The notes under the pieces: model-generated
What the model was told of the DNA's origin: nothing
Seen by the model: the letters and a program-made list of their open reading frames with translations, nothing else
Database searches by the model: none
Translations under genes and position numbers: made by a program
NCBI GenBank assembly: GCA_949361645.1
Contig: OX442422.1
Span: forward strand, 8,685,426-8,749,425
Length of the DNA: 64,000 bases
Reading direction: 5' to 3'
Source of the DNA: Spongilla lacustris
Taxonomy: Eukaryota > Porifera > Demospongiae > Spongillida > Spongillidae
Shown here: positions 11,093 to 23,300 of the stretch, piece after piece
Position numbering within the stretch: the stretch's first letter is position 1
Layout: each line of letters begins with the position of its first letter

Positions 11093-11212
11093 GATGGTCA
11101 TACTCCATTACACCAAGCTGCAGAGCGAGGTCATACTACTTGTGTGGAATGTCTCTTTTCCGCTCCTGGTTTTGATGTGGATACTGCATTTCAGACAATT
11201 TTCAAGTACTAA
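11093..11212 (+). CDS. Terminal-type ankyrin exon (gene A0)
   Basis: After the acceptor CCCACTCCAG it reads DGHTPLHQAAERGHTTC, an intact ankyrin repeat. Then, in place of the usual VNIKDR end, it reads FDVDTAFQTIFKY and a stop. The terminal exon at 26028 shares D-V-D-T-A-F-Q-T-I-F. This is therefore a real C-terminal exon and not a random stop. It sits only 1.1 kb after a start exon, so a full-length gene must have collapsed here or exons must have been lost. Confidence 0.7.
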   Translation, partial: DGHTPLHQAAERGHTTCVECLFSAPGFDVDTAFQTIFKY

Positions 11213-11297
11213 ATATCATAGTGTGTTCCAATATTTGCAGTGATCAATTTTAATGGTAAAGAAAATGATATTGGACAAATGTTTCAACATTTTTAGT

Positions 11298-11419
11298 TGT
11301 GCTATTTATTGGTGACTGTCCCATATGACAGGTCTCCATTTTATAGTCAGTCAACTATAAAATGGAGACCTATCATATGGGACCATCTGGAGACACCACT
11401 GGTTACAATAAATAGCACA
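11298..11419. mobile_element. Foldback MITE (122 bp)
   Basis: Outer inverted repeat TGTGCTATTTATTG / CAATAAATAGCACA encloses a nearly perfect inner hairpin (11319-11382, stem about 28 bp, loop TCAGTCAA). It lies just past the terminal exon. Confidence 0.8.
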
Positions 11420-12258
11420 TGTACATGTGCATGCACTACATGGTCATCCACATCTTCACACATACACTGAAATATACTAATGTGAGGTCACATGTTAAAA
11501 TCTACAGGTTATATCTAGTTTCATTCTTTTTTTTTTTCTACTATATTGCACAATCCATACTGTACAATCCATACATACAAGGATAATTGTATGATTGAGA
11601 AACATCCAGCTGCTATAATTGCCTAGCAACACAGTGTTTATAGTTATGTCACCTTTGCAGCTGTTCTATAGATCAAAACTCGTGCGCCAAGCTTTTCAAA
11701 ATGTTGTTGCTTCTCACAGCTTGGTTTGATTCAATATATGCACAAAAAATTTGAACAACCACAAAACCGATCATCGTTGCCTTCTGGTTTGATAGCAACA
11801 AAGAGCCGAACTACCCTAGTCTCAGTACGAGAGCAAGAAGCTCTGTTGGTCCAGGTCTGCTCTGTAGCTGTCACGAACAGACGCCCACTTTTTTCAGAAT
11901 CTGCTGTGTATCTGTCAGCATTGTTGGACTTCTAATCTCTGATTCAGCATCTCCGTTTTTCACTTCGCTTGGCAACAAAACCTTAAACCTTAAATCGTGC
12001 AACAAACAGTATAAAAAAATGGCAAGTTCTTGCTCATGCATGCACATGTACATGTACTGTAAGTGCCAGAGGGTGTGTAGTCCCGCCCCCTAACACTCCC
12101 AGCCCTACCTTTATTGGCTACTGCATTAGTCTAAATCAGTTAAATCATCATGGTGTGAAAGAAATTTTTTCCCCTGTAATGTTTGAAAGGGGCCATGTTG
12201 ATGACCATCTACTATCTGCACATGTTGTGTGTGCATGTATTCATTGCACCCGCTCCAG

Positions 12259-12297
12259 GAGGGTTATATGCTCCACTACACCTTGCTACATTGGGAG
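12259..12297 (+). pseudogene. 5' stub of an ankyrin exon
   Basis: Acceptor CGCTCCAG, then about 39 bp matching the start of the ankyrin exon (EGYMLHYTLLHW frame, damaged). After that the sequence changes abruptly to unrelated retroelement-like DNA. Confidence 0.65.
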
Positions 12298-12328
12298 ATC
12301 CTCAACCTTGGTCTGGCTCCTGTGGTTG

Positions 12329-12685
12329 TTAAAAGTAGGTGTGATCAGGCCAGTCGCAGATGCTGATACTGCCTGTAGCATTTGATCTCCTAAGTCCATC
12401 GGACATGGTAATGCAGGTCCACCCCAACTCTAGGCATTTCAGACCATTAGAAAGTTGTTTACCAGTTTCAGCAGCAAGGGCTGCTGCACCCGCCATTTGA
12501 CTTGATTCTCCCAAGATGGCAGGGGTGAGGGGTGATGTCATTGTGATATCCATTGCAGCTGGTTTGCCTCTATCCCATTCAGTAATGAGGATATCAGTTG
12601 GTGGAGTATGGCTATGATCATTAAGCTCATGCCCCTTCTCCACCCCCACGCTGAGCTTTCGAGGTAATCCTCGGCAGTTCTCCAA
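12329..12685 (-). pseudogene. Fragment of a retroelement-like ORF
   Basis: A 118-residue minus-strand frame contains PTDILITEWDRGKPAAMDIT followed by M-T-S-P-L. I recall this type of motif, (R/P)-(A/T)-D-(I/V)...W..G.PAA.D.T(V/M)TSPL, from unclassified reverse-transcriptase-bearing ORFs of invertebrate genomes. The fragment is isolated with no RT nearby. The assignment is from memory and tentative. Confidence 0.4.
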
Positions 12686-12987
12686 TAAAGATACTACTAA
12701 TCGTATTCATGACACTTCGTTAGAAAACCCACAATCATTTCATTGACGTGCGACTATGTTATAAATACTTTCGTACGTTGTACTTGTATGGCGTATCAAT
12801 CCCTCACGATCTACCAAGCTCGGGTTGAGAGGGCCTAGTTAAATACATGTACTGGCTTCCTCCTTCCTGGGCAAATACAGCCTCCTTCATCTCCGCAATT
12901 CCGATGCACTCATCTTATTTACCAAATGGGTAGGGGCATTTGCCGGCCATGCCATTCCTTCAAAAGGTGCAGAGGTGATCGCAGATG

Positions 12988-13086
12988 AACTGGTCAAAGA
13001 GGCCATCCGTCACTATGGGGGTACCTGAGGGGTTATACAACTGGTCAAAGAGGCCATCCGTCGCTATGGGGGTACCTGAGGGGTTA
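12988..13086 (+). repeat. Two-copy tandem repeat, period 51 bp
   Basis: AACTGGTCAAAGAGGCCATC... GGGGGTACCTGAGGGGTTA occurs twice in tandem with one or two mismatches. Confidence 0.85.
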
Positions 13087-13422
13087 CACTAGTGACCAAG
13101 TTGTCGGAGGTAGTGCAGAATAAAAAACCAGAAAGATTGGGAATTTGGGATACATTCCGCATTAACGGGCGATATACATGTTACTGTACTACCATGCACA
13201 TACTATATCGCCCGTGGGCTGGAGTGGTTAATTAACTAGTTGGGTTTAATCCGAAGTCTGTCGTTAGCGCTGTAAGAACAAGATGTACGCTATAAAGAAG
13301 TTACGTGTCGGTACGATATTTGACTTACGGACAAGTAGTATGATGTATAATAAAGTATCGTGCAATTGGAGTACTACATGTAAAGTAAATAGGCCACGAA
13401 CTTTATGATTTCAAAACTTCAG

Positions 13423-13523
13423 ATGGAGAAAAAGAGCTCGGAGAGGCGGCGGAGAGAGGCGATATTGGCGAGCTGGCAAGATTGATCGAAAATGGAGTAT
13501 CTGTGAATTCCACTGGTTCATGG
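13423..13523 (+). CDS. N-terminal (capping) ankyrin exon of gene A
   Basis: Acceptor ...AAACTTCAG, donor GTAAGT. The open frame reads GEKELGEAAERGDIGELARL then I-E-N-G-V-S-V-N-S-T-G-S-W. It corresponds to the second exon of gene B (27569), which shares AA.RGDI..(V/L).RLI..GVSVNS. With this acceptor the exon enters two bases short of a codon, which does not match the phase-0 end of MATPQQ. The true upstream exon is unknown. Confidence 0.65.
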
Positions 13524-16500
13524 GTAAGTGGTGATTGTACATGTACACTTGTACTCTGCAGCAATGGTGTGTATAAATTAGCTCCTCTCCTTTATTTAAT
13601 AATAAAGTCACGGCTGTTTACATACTGCATGCATGTCTACACTCTAGTGGCTTCATGACATTGCGCCCACCATGTTGTACCATTATGGTAGTGCTCCATT
13701 ACACGTTGCTGCAAGGGGAGGTCATACTACATGTGTGGAACATCTCCTTTCCACTCCTGGTATTGATGTGAACATTAAGAATGAGGTGAGATGGTCCATT
13801 GAATGTTGCTGTATTTCAATAAATAATACAGTGTGTAGTTGTTTCATTTGACTGGAATTGGTGGTCCATGCCACTCAGCACCACAAAGAGGGGTGGAAAG
13901 CCAATACCTCAAGGCCCAGCCCATTTAGAGCTACACCAAAAATTCCAGTGTGCACATTCCATGGGTAAGATACAACACCACCACCATATTTGCTGTAACT
14001 GCCATAGAAACCATTCTTATACTACCTGACCACATGATGACTATGCTCATGCATATCCAACACTCATCAACAGCCTGACTGACATGAGGCCTTTACATTG
14101 CATCAACTATATCAACACCCATAAATGGCCTTACACCTAGGCCCTCACATTGCATCAGCATACCAGCAAATCAACACCCATGCTATACACACTGTGCCTT
14201 AATATACAATCCTTGGCTACATACTCAAACTGCATTCATATACATATTTTCTGTTTAATTCATTCCTCAACAAACTGAAAAGTGTACAATGTATGTCTAC
14301 ATGCACACAGATGTCCAAGATAAATTGAAGCCAACTGGACATACATGTACCTTATGAAAAAACTATTACATTATTCAAACCAACATGGAAAATAATCAGG
14401 TTGGTCCACACTATTTAATAAAACTGCTGGGTGTACCATTTAATGGAAAGTCTGTTATTTTTGCCCACCTCCAATATCTTTTATATTCCGAATCCCTCCC
14501 CCTGTTGCAAACATGGTGGTAAATCCCAGGATACATATGAGTTTGATTTATAGTTGCTATGATGACCTTACTTACCACTCTGTGCCTCCAAGATAGGTCT
14601 ATGTGGACTTGATCATGTGACTAGTACTCTGATTAAATCGGATTGCACACTATTGTGACATGGGACAGTGTGCATGTGCAAATGGCTATTGTATGCACAT
14701 GCTTGGCCATTGATCTAGAACATTCTATGGAGTGCAGATATATGTTTGAAATGCCATGTTGATGTACATGTAATGGTACCCACTGAACTATTGTACCCAC
14801 TCGACATTCCAGGGTGGGTGGTTATACTCCATTACACCTCGCTGCGTGGGGAGGTCATACTACTTGTGTGGAACATCTACTTTCCACTCCTGGTATTGAT
14901 GTGAACATTAAAGGATGAGGGTAGTTGGTCTGTTGAATATTAATACAAATGATCGAACATGTCCTGTAAGATTGCCTCAATAATCTTATTCTTTTGAATT
15001 GCTATAACATATTCAATGATTAATGGTATCGATACCTTGTGTAGAGAGATTTAATGGCATAACCGCGGACACCTTGGAGTGGCCAAATCCCGCTTATAAG
15101 TGGCGTATGGACATGGGTTGGAAGTGACCTTTTTTATTAATTGTAACCAACATTTGATGCTGTATTCAGTTTCAACACTCAAGTACAGTGTTTTTATCAA
15201 CATTTTCATTCTAAATCAAGTACGGTTTGTATTCAAGATCTTATACGTACAAACATGCATGTGGGAGGGCAAAGGACAGTAGCAGATGTGAAATCACATC
15301 TGCTAGATTTACGTAGATTTCAGGTAGTTATACAAGGTATTTGATAACCAGTAGATTATGATAAGATGGATGAGATATGAAAAGCACTTGGAGTTAGACC
15401 TGCCTGCAGCCTGCAGGAAGGATGCATGCAAATCCTGTGGAGAAATGACATTCACGTATTTGATCCTCAATCATCAGGCACAACAATCCGGCATCACTCA
15501 CAAGCTGATGTGCCACTGAAGAAATCATAGGCCTGAGTAAGGAGGAAGAACAGGTTACTAGTAACAGTGGTTGGTGTCAGGAATGAAAACCTACCTTGTA
15601 GTTATTGCATGTCACTTACCTATAGAGAGCTGCACTTCTAGTGGTCAGGGCATTCCATAATATAGTCCATGTCAATCCAATGGCAAAGTCAGTTGATCAG
15701 TTATATGTTATCAGATAACCAAGGAGACGAAGGCTGATGAGGCAAATCAGAACAGACACGCCAGTGTATAAGAGACAGAGGGTACATTTAAAGGGACCTC
15801 CCCTCTCCCCAAATCCCATATTCCATAATAAATTTAAGCAATCGGACAAAGCTCATCACTTTAGTAAAGCTACATGTGCAATGTATCTAATGAAAAAGAC
15901 TATTGCAATATTCAAACTAAAACAGTTATTTTTGGGTACTGTTTAATACTCTTGGGTACTAATGGTTAATCTTGTACCTCTAATGTGAATGTAGATATCA
16001 TGCTTAGATGCAAATAGTTATTTATTGTTATATGACTGTTCATTGACTGGCACATGTAGTAATAGATATCACACATTTCTGTCGGTTGAACATAGTAAAT
16101 TATACTCCCTCTAGGATCTGTATGTGATTGGTTGTAAAGCACCTGATGAGACTATGTGGTGGTTGGGTATATATAATGTTATGTGAGCAGGAAGACTATC
16201 TTACCAGTGTATGTGTCTGTGAATTTTACATAAATCAAGTGTTGTGCTCAGCCAGATGACTGGTTTATAAGTGGATGGATTGTGTTCACCTTGGTGCTAT
16301 GGGTATGGAATGCCTCTCTATGGCCCAGAGGAGCTAGTGCGGGTAACTTTCTCATGTTGATGTGAGGCTGATTGTTCCTTAATAATCACTTCCACACAGA
16401 TGAAAGCTAAAAATCCTCTACCGAGGAACTTGTGTTATATTTGTTTTTCAGTGTGTAACAAGATTTTCTCAGTGGGGTTCCCCCCCCCTCCCCTGAGGTG

Positions 16501-17305
16501 GTCTGGGCCCATCACCTCTAGATAAATTAGATTAAAATTAAAAAAAAATAGCTGTAGGTACATGTAGTTGGCCCCTGCTCTGTGTGGTTTGTGGGGTGAT
16601 TATGTTTTGTGTTTGTGGATATATGTTTGATGCGGTTCATATTGTGAGTATGTGTTGTAAGTATTTTTATATGTTGTATGTTGTTGGTTACATTAAGTTG
16701 GCAGCTATGCACAGGCGACGCTGCACCAAGAGTTGTCAATATGCATGAGGTATGGATGGTTTACATGTACAAGGAGGGAGTACAGGGATTTACCACTCCC
16801 ACCCCCTACCCATCTGTCCCTAATCTTACAAACCCACCTCCTGGTTGACATGTCAGTGGCATGTCACAATAATTAAAACCGAGCTAGTCCGTGTCATTTG
16901 CCATATAACGGTATGGAGGGAAGGCTTTTATCATTGCCCACCTGACCCCCTACATGTGTATCTTTTGTACTGTATTGAAACCAACCCCATTTTGCAGGAA
17001 ATCTCAGGCTATGTGTGAGTGAATTAGCTGCTATTGAGACCATACATACCCCTATGGAGGGGTCGTTATCTGTATGTGGTATGGGAGAGTGTGTGCAAAA
17101 GGCTGTTGCATTTACATGCTTGGCCAGAACACTCTAGAACATTCTATGGCATGCAGATACATGGGCACCCCCAGCTTTTCTGGAGGGGGGGGGGGGGGCA
17201 GGATAGGGCAAGGGGGAGCCATTTGACAGCTGCAAATACGCTGCCCACTTTTCGGCTGATTCAACCAGTGGGGAGGGGGGGTGCTGTCCACTTTCGGCCA
17301 ATTCA

Positions 17306-17348
<43 letters not shown>

Positions 17349-20300
17349 GCTGTCCGCTTTCAGTCGATTCAGCCAGTGGGGGGTGCACATGTATGTTCAC
17401 TTTTATTACAAGGGGGGGAGGGGGGACGCCATTCAGTCCCGAAGGGGGGGGGGGGGGGGGGGGGGGGGGGGAGGGGCCATAGTCAGATATGTTTCAAAGG
17501 CTACATGTGTATATTGATGACCATGTTTAGCAACCATGTTGAATGAAATATTGTACCCACTCCAGGATGGTTATACTCCATTACACCTTGCTGCAAGTGA
17601 AGGTCACACTACTTGTGTGGAACATCTCCTTTCCACACCTGGTATTGATGTGAACATTAAGAATAGAGTGAGTTGGTCCACAGAATATTAAAAGAAATGA
17701 TAGAAAAGGCCTAAGATTACACTACGAGATGTACAGGCACCTCAGTAATGTTATTCTTTTGAATCGCTACAACTTTTTAAATGATTAATGTTATTGATGT
17801 CTTGTGCAAACCTCAGAGGCAAGTGAGAAATAAAGAGCACGTTACATTCCTATCTCACCAGTTTTCCAGCATGGCTTTGTGCTTTTTGATGTCAACGAAG
17901 CACTGGTGAAATATGAATGTAACATGGTATAGGTATAGCAGCACTTGTATACCAGCTAGGTGTAGACATTTGTGCTTTTTGATGTCAACAAAGCACTTCT
18001 TGCATATGTAGCCACCACAGCTGTATTCCCTTATGGCATCTTCAGCCCAGATGTCTATACATAGCTGGCATACAAGTGCTGCTATACCTTCCCTACAAGG
18101 CACAGAAGATTTGCTTTGTAGTAATCATCGATTTGTACAATTTGCGAGCAAAGTACGGCACATGTTGCAGTCATCCATAATTGATATTTATGACTTCGCT
18201 AAACATTTGTGATGCCACAGATATTACATGTCCATGTACATTCCAATGACACCCCACATACCATTTACCATTACTTTATTCCCAATGATCATCATTGGTC
18301 TGGGTACGAGACTATCTGGTGTGATGTGTATGTAGCTATGGGGTTGGTACATGTACCTCATGTGATATGTAGATGTGTGGGATAATAGATTGTATTTTGG
18401 AAAATTGACTTTCAGATACATGTTAAAAAAACTCATCATTTTTGTTTGTTTCATTGCCCATGGAAGGTTTCACCTTATATCGGACCATAACACAGTTCTA
18501 GAAGCAGACATCATAATGTGAAACTGTGAGGTACAGGTGCTTACAATAGGAAACTAACTGTTCAGAAATTACATCAATTGAGAAATGCCCACTCCCCTTC
18601 CTCCTGTTCTGAGGAAGATATGTGATATGCTGCCTGCACCTCGAATGAAGACAACAACTTTAATATTTGCAGTATTAACTAAATTCATATAGTGTACATC
18701 TGATGTAGACATAATCATGCTTCATGTTTGAAGGGGCCATGTTGATGACAATGTACTACATGTAGATGTATGTTTGAACTATTGTACCCACTCCAGTGGA
18801 ATGGTTATACTCCGTTACACTTTGCTGCAAAGGGAGGTCATACTAATTGTGTGGAACATCTCCTTTCAACTCCTGGTATTGATGTAAACATTGAGGATAG
18901 GGTGAGTTGGTCCACTGAAATAAGGTGTAAGAACTGCAGCTGGTATGGCAACCCACTACTAATGCAGCCAGGGATTTAGCAGCACTTTTGTAACAGGGGG
19001 TGGGTTTCGGAATAAATAGGGGGTAAATGAAATGCTAGAAGCTGCATGATCGATTTTGGTTTTATACTGCCTGATTATGCATAATCAGTCATTAATTCTA
19101 AAATTGATGTTGTACATGTACTGAAGCAGTTTCATCGACAGCTTTAAAGGTGTGATTCGAACATGTACTTACTTTGCACCTACAAACTGAAATTGAAGTG
19201 ATTTGATCATGCTGATACTCCAAAATGAATTTTACCCTAGAGAAATGGTGTAGTATGAATTTGAGTAGTGATCAATACTGTTCGTCATTCTGAAGTTGCT
19301 ATGATTCCAATGCAATGCAAAAGGTTTTTATAACTTAATTATATATGCAAAACAAAGTAAACTGTGCCAAGTGGCCATACTACTTAAAGATATGAATTAT
19401 GGCAACTCTTTACATATGTTTACATACTGCATAAATGGCTTAATGTTTAAAGGGCCATCAAATAGTACATAGACATGTACATGTATACATGTACTTCATA
19501 CCCACCATGTTGGCTGAATTATTAATTTGTACGTACTCTAGATCGGGGATACTCCACTACTCCTTGCTGCCTTTGGAGGTCATATTACTTGTTTAGAACA
19601 TCTTCTATCCGCTCCTGGTAATGATGTGAACATTGCGAATAGGGTGAGTTGGTCCAATGAATGTTAAGAGCTATGAATATGAATAGACAAATAATCCTTT
19701 GTGAGAAAGTTTATGGTATATAGGATATGAAGGCATGGCTATGGTGGTGTAAAAAAGCCAGAAAACAAGGGCAAAATCATAAAATAGTCTTATGTTTTGT
19801 TCTACAAAAGTGCTAAATTATAGGACTATTTCCTTTATGATTTCACCCTTGTTTTCACCACTATTGCCATGCCTTCTCAATGTTCTCATAGAGAATGTGC
19901 TTGTGTCTTGGACTTTTTGTTCTAAATGTCGTTCCCTGAGAATAGACCACAAGAATTGTATGACTTTCATAATAACTACATGTAGGTGCCACTCTAAGTT
20001 GCCTTGACACCGGCTGCAGCCTTGTCTGCTTCTGCCACCTTGAGTTTGGCTTCCTTCATGACCTCTGCGCAGTGGTCTCTTCTGAGCTCACTATGGTACA
20101 AGCTCCTCCCTCAGTTTGGTCTCCTCGTCAGATCTCATTCCATGATGATATTGCTGTCACCAACATATTTCTATTGCTCTTCTTCGCTTACTCCCTTCCT
20201 CTGCCTCAATGCCCTGTTTTCCCACTGCGCTGCAGACTCTTCTGCTACTGTCTACTTACTCTAGCTTACCATCTTGAGTTCACTGATCTACTCTACTACC

Positions 20301-23300
20301 GACAACTGTCTCCTCCCTGAGTGAGGTCTCCTCCCTCTTTCACACTCTCCACAATTTCCATTGCTGTAAATCTGTATCGCTTAACTCCATTCAACTGAAT
20401 GCAAACATAACACTCCACCCCATCACCATGTCTGGTCTACCACTTCTGAACATCCATTCACATTCTTCCATCTCGAGATCTTTGCAAATAAAGGAAGAAG
20501 AAAAACAAAATGGTGCTACTATTCAGGACCAGAAATGAGGAAAGACAGGATCCCTTTAGTTCTCTTGAAATGGCTCTTTTTTTGACTTCTTGTTCAATAC
20601 CAACAACTAGATAAGTGATCCAATTGATAGGAGTCCCCGGCCATTAGAAGTGGGTCCCATATTCATAATTGGGATGAAATCCTACCCTGATGGTTTCATG
20701 CCCATGTATGTACATCGCTGGTACAAACTGTTTGACTGAACTATTTTACCCACTCCAGAATGGTAATACTCCATTACACTGTACTGCCATGGGAGGTCAT
20801 ACTACTTGTGTGAAATTTCTCCTATCCACTCCTGGTATTGATGTGAACAATGCAAATAGGGTGAGTTGAATGTAAAGAGCTATCAATAATATAGTTATGA
20901 ATACAATTTCCATGATATTACAACATTTGTAATATTGAAATGAGTTAATTAATTGGTCCATTGAATGTAAAGAGCTATCAATAAATACAATTTCCATGAT
21001 ATTACAACATTTGAGGGCATGTACATGTAAACATTATGATCAGATGCCCTCTTCCAATATCATACAGTACTTCATATACATGTACATCTACATTTTTACA
21101 CCCTAGTAACTTTATGTTTGAAACACATTGTACCCATCATGTTAACTAAACTATTTACCCACTTCAGGATGGTTACACTCCATTATACCTTGCTGCATGG
21201 GAAGGTCATACTACTTGTTTGGAATATCTCCTTTCCACTCCTGGTATTGATGTGAACATTATGAGTAAGGTGAGTTGGCCTGTTGCAGCCGACTAAACTT
21301 ACAATGTATAATAATGCATAGTTACTGAAATGAAACTCTATGCAATCAGAAAGCTATGTGGTCGATTGTAGTTTTATGATTCTAGTAAGCATACCATGCA
21401 GATGCAACAGTATGATTATCGCCCCTTATTAAACATGCCTGCTTTTTGTGATGGTTATGGCTCCCAGACTGGTATGGAACATGCCCTTGACTGTAGAATA
21501 GGAGGTCTAGCAGCACAATGAAATTAGAGATGCTTTGGGAGAACTGGCCTCAATTTTCTATAGAGACGTAATTTGAGTGCCCATAGTAAATGAAGCAGAT
21601 GACAAAAACAATGTAGCAGCTCTCATTGCTGATCTTGAAGTTAGCAATCTCCTTATCAATTCGAAATTTACACTCATAATGCTAGCACTCTGATCAAGAT
21701 CTGTGTTCAGATTGAAATCAGTGAGCTTACTCGTATCATTTTAATTTAATTACTAATCACAAACCGTTGAAGTTCGGTAAGTACAATAAAGTGTGTTCAC
21801 TGAATTAATTGTACCCACTTCAGTATGATGATGCTCCATTACACCTTGTTGCAAGGGAAGGTCATACTGCTTGTATGGAACATATCCTTTCCACTCCTGG
21901 TATTGATGTGAACATTAAGAGTATGGTGAGTTGGTCCAGGATTGGTTCAGTGAGTGCTATATTGATAGGATTTCATGAACATGAGGGAGGGGAGGGTCCA
22001 TGCTTGAGGGCTATGTCAAGGCTATACATTTTGCTGCCTGCACCTTGAATGAATTAAAACATTGACTTTAAATGTTGGTCCAAAACTCTCCAGTGGCCAG
22101 TACTCACATATCTGAATGCACACAGTAAATGTGATATGGGACAGTGTGTGCAAAATGGCTGTTGTAAGTTTACATCTGGACATTGGTCTGTTTGGTCACT
22201 AATCATCTAGAACTGCACAAATCATGCAGGGCCGATGCCATCTGCCTCAAAGTGGTCAGGCTAAGTGAATAATCAAATGATGTAATTGAAATCCCTGGCC
22301 AGGGGTGGGTCCAGGATTTATTAGAGAGGGGAAAGAAAATGATGGGCATGGGTGGTGGAAAGGGCTACCAGGTGGGTTTGTGACTTTTGACCACAGCTGC
22401 TTTGTAACTTTTGCACTTTATCACTCATAAAACATTGTAGGACATCCTGGCACTCCATCAATTATCATATGATTTTATTGCATAATAACAAAGCTCCATG
22501 CCCACCCTACCACTACACACATGTACATGTATCACTATAAATAGCAATTTTATATACTGGAGCCTGCAGTAATTTTGTTTTTTTCGTTGGGAAAAAGTGG
22601 TTTGGCTAAAACCCTACCAGCACAACTATTTGTGCTGGCCCCGCATCAGATATTTGTTTGAAGAGGCCATGTTGATGACCGTACTTGCACATGTGTGCAT
22701 TGTACCCACCATGTTGGCTGAACTATTGTACCCACTCCAGCGTGGTGATACTCCATTACACCTTGCTGCATGGGGAGGTCATGCTACTTGTGTGGAACGT
22801 CTTCTTTCCACTCCTGGTATTGATATGAACATTAGGGAATAGACTGGTGGCATGTGGAGTCCTGGAACCTGTTCCGTTCTCAGACTGGGCAGCTCCTGTG
22901 GTTCCAATTGTCAAGCAAGATGGACGAATCAGGATTTGTGGAGATTTCAAGTTGACAATTAATCAAGTGGCACATGTAGAGACCTACCCTCTACCTCGTA
23001 TTGAAGATTTACTGGCCTCTTTGGGGAAAGGAAAATTGTTTTCCAAACTTGACCTGGCAGATGCTTACTTACAGTTAGCCTTAGAAGAGGACTCAAAGAA
23101 GTATGTCACTATTTCAACACACAAAGGCCTCTACCATTTTAATAGGCTTCCGTTTGGTGTCGCCTCTGCACCTGCCATCTTCCAGCGGACCATAGAGAGT
23201 CTGTTACAGGGCATCTCCAATATTAGTGTGTACATAGATGATATCCTGGTTTCAGGATCCTCAGAAATGGAACATTTGCAGACTCTGGAGCAAGTCATGA

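Noticed and set aside
11319..11382. microRNA precursor
   Set aside because: The hairpin is nested in a longer inverted repeat typical of a MITE. Without small-RNA data a miRNA call is not justified.
17034..17546. Gly-rich frame and its Pro-rich antisense frames
   Set aside because: Caused by homopolymer G runs within a dispersed repeat.
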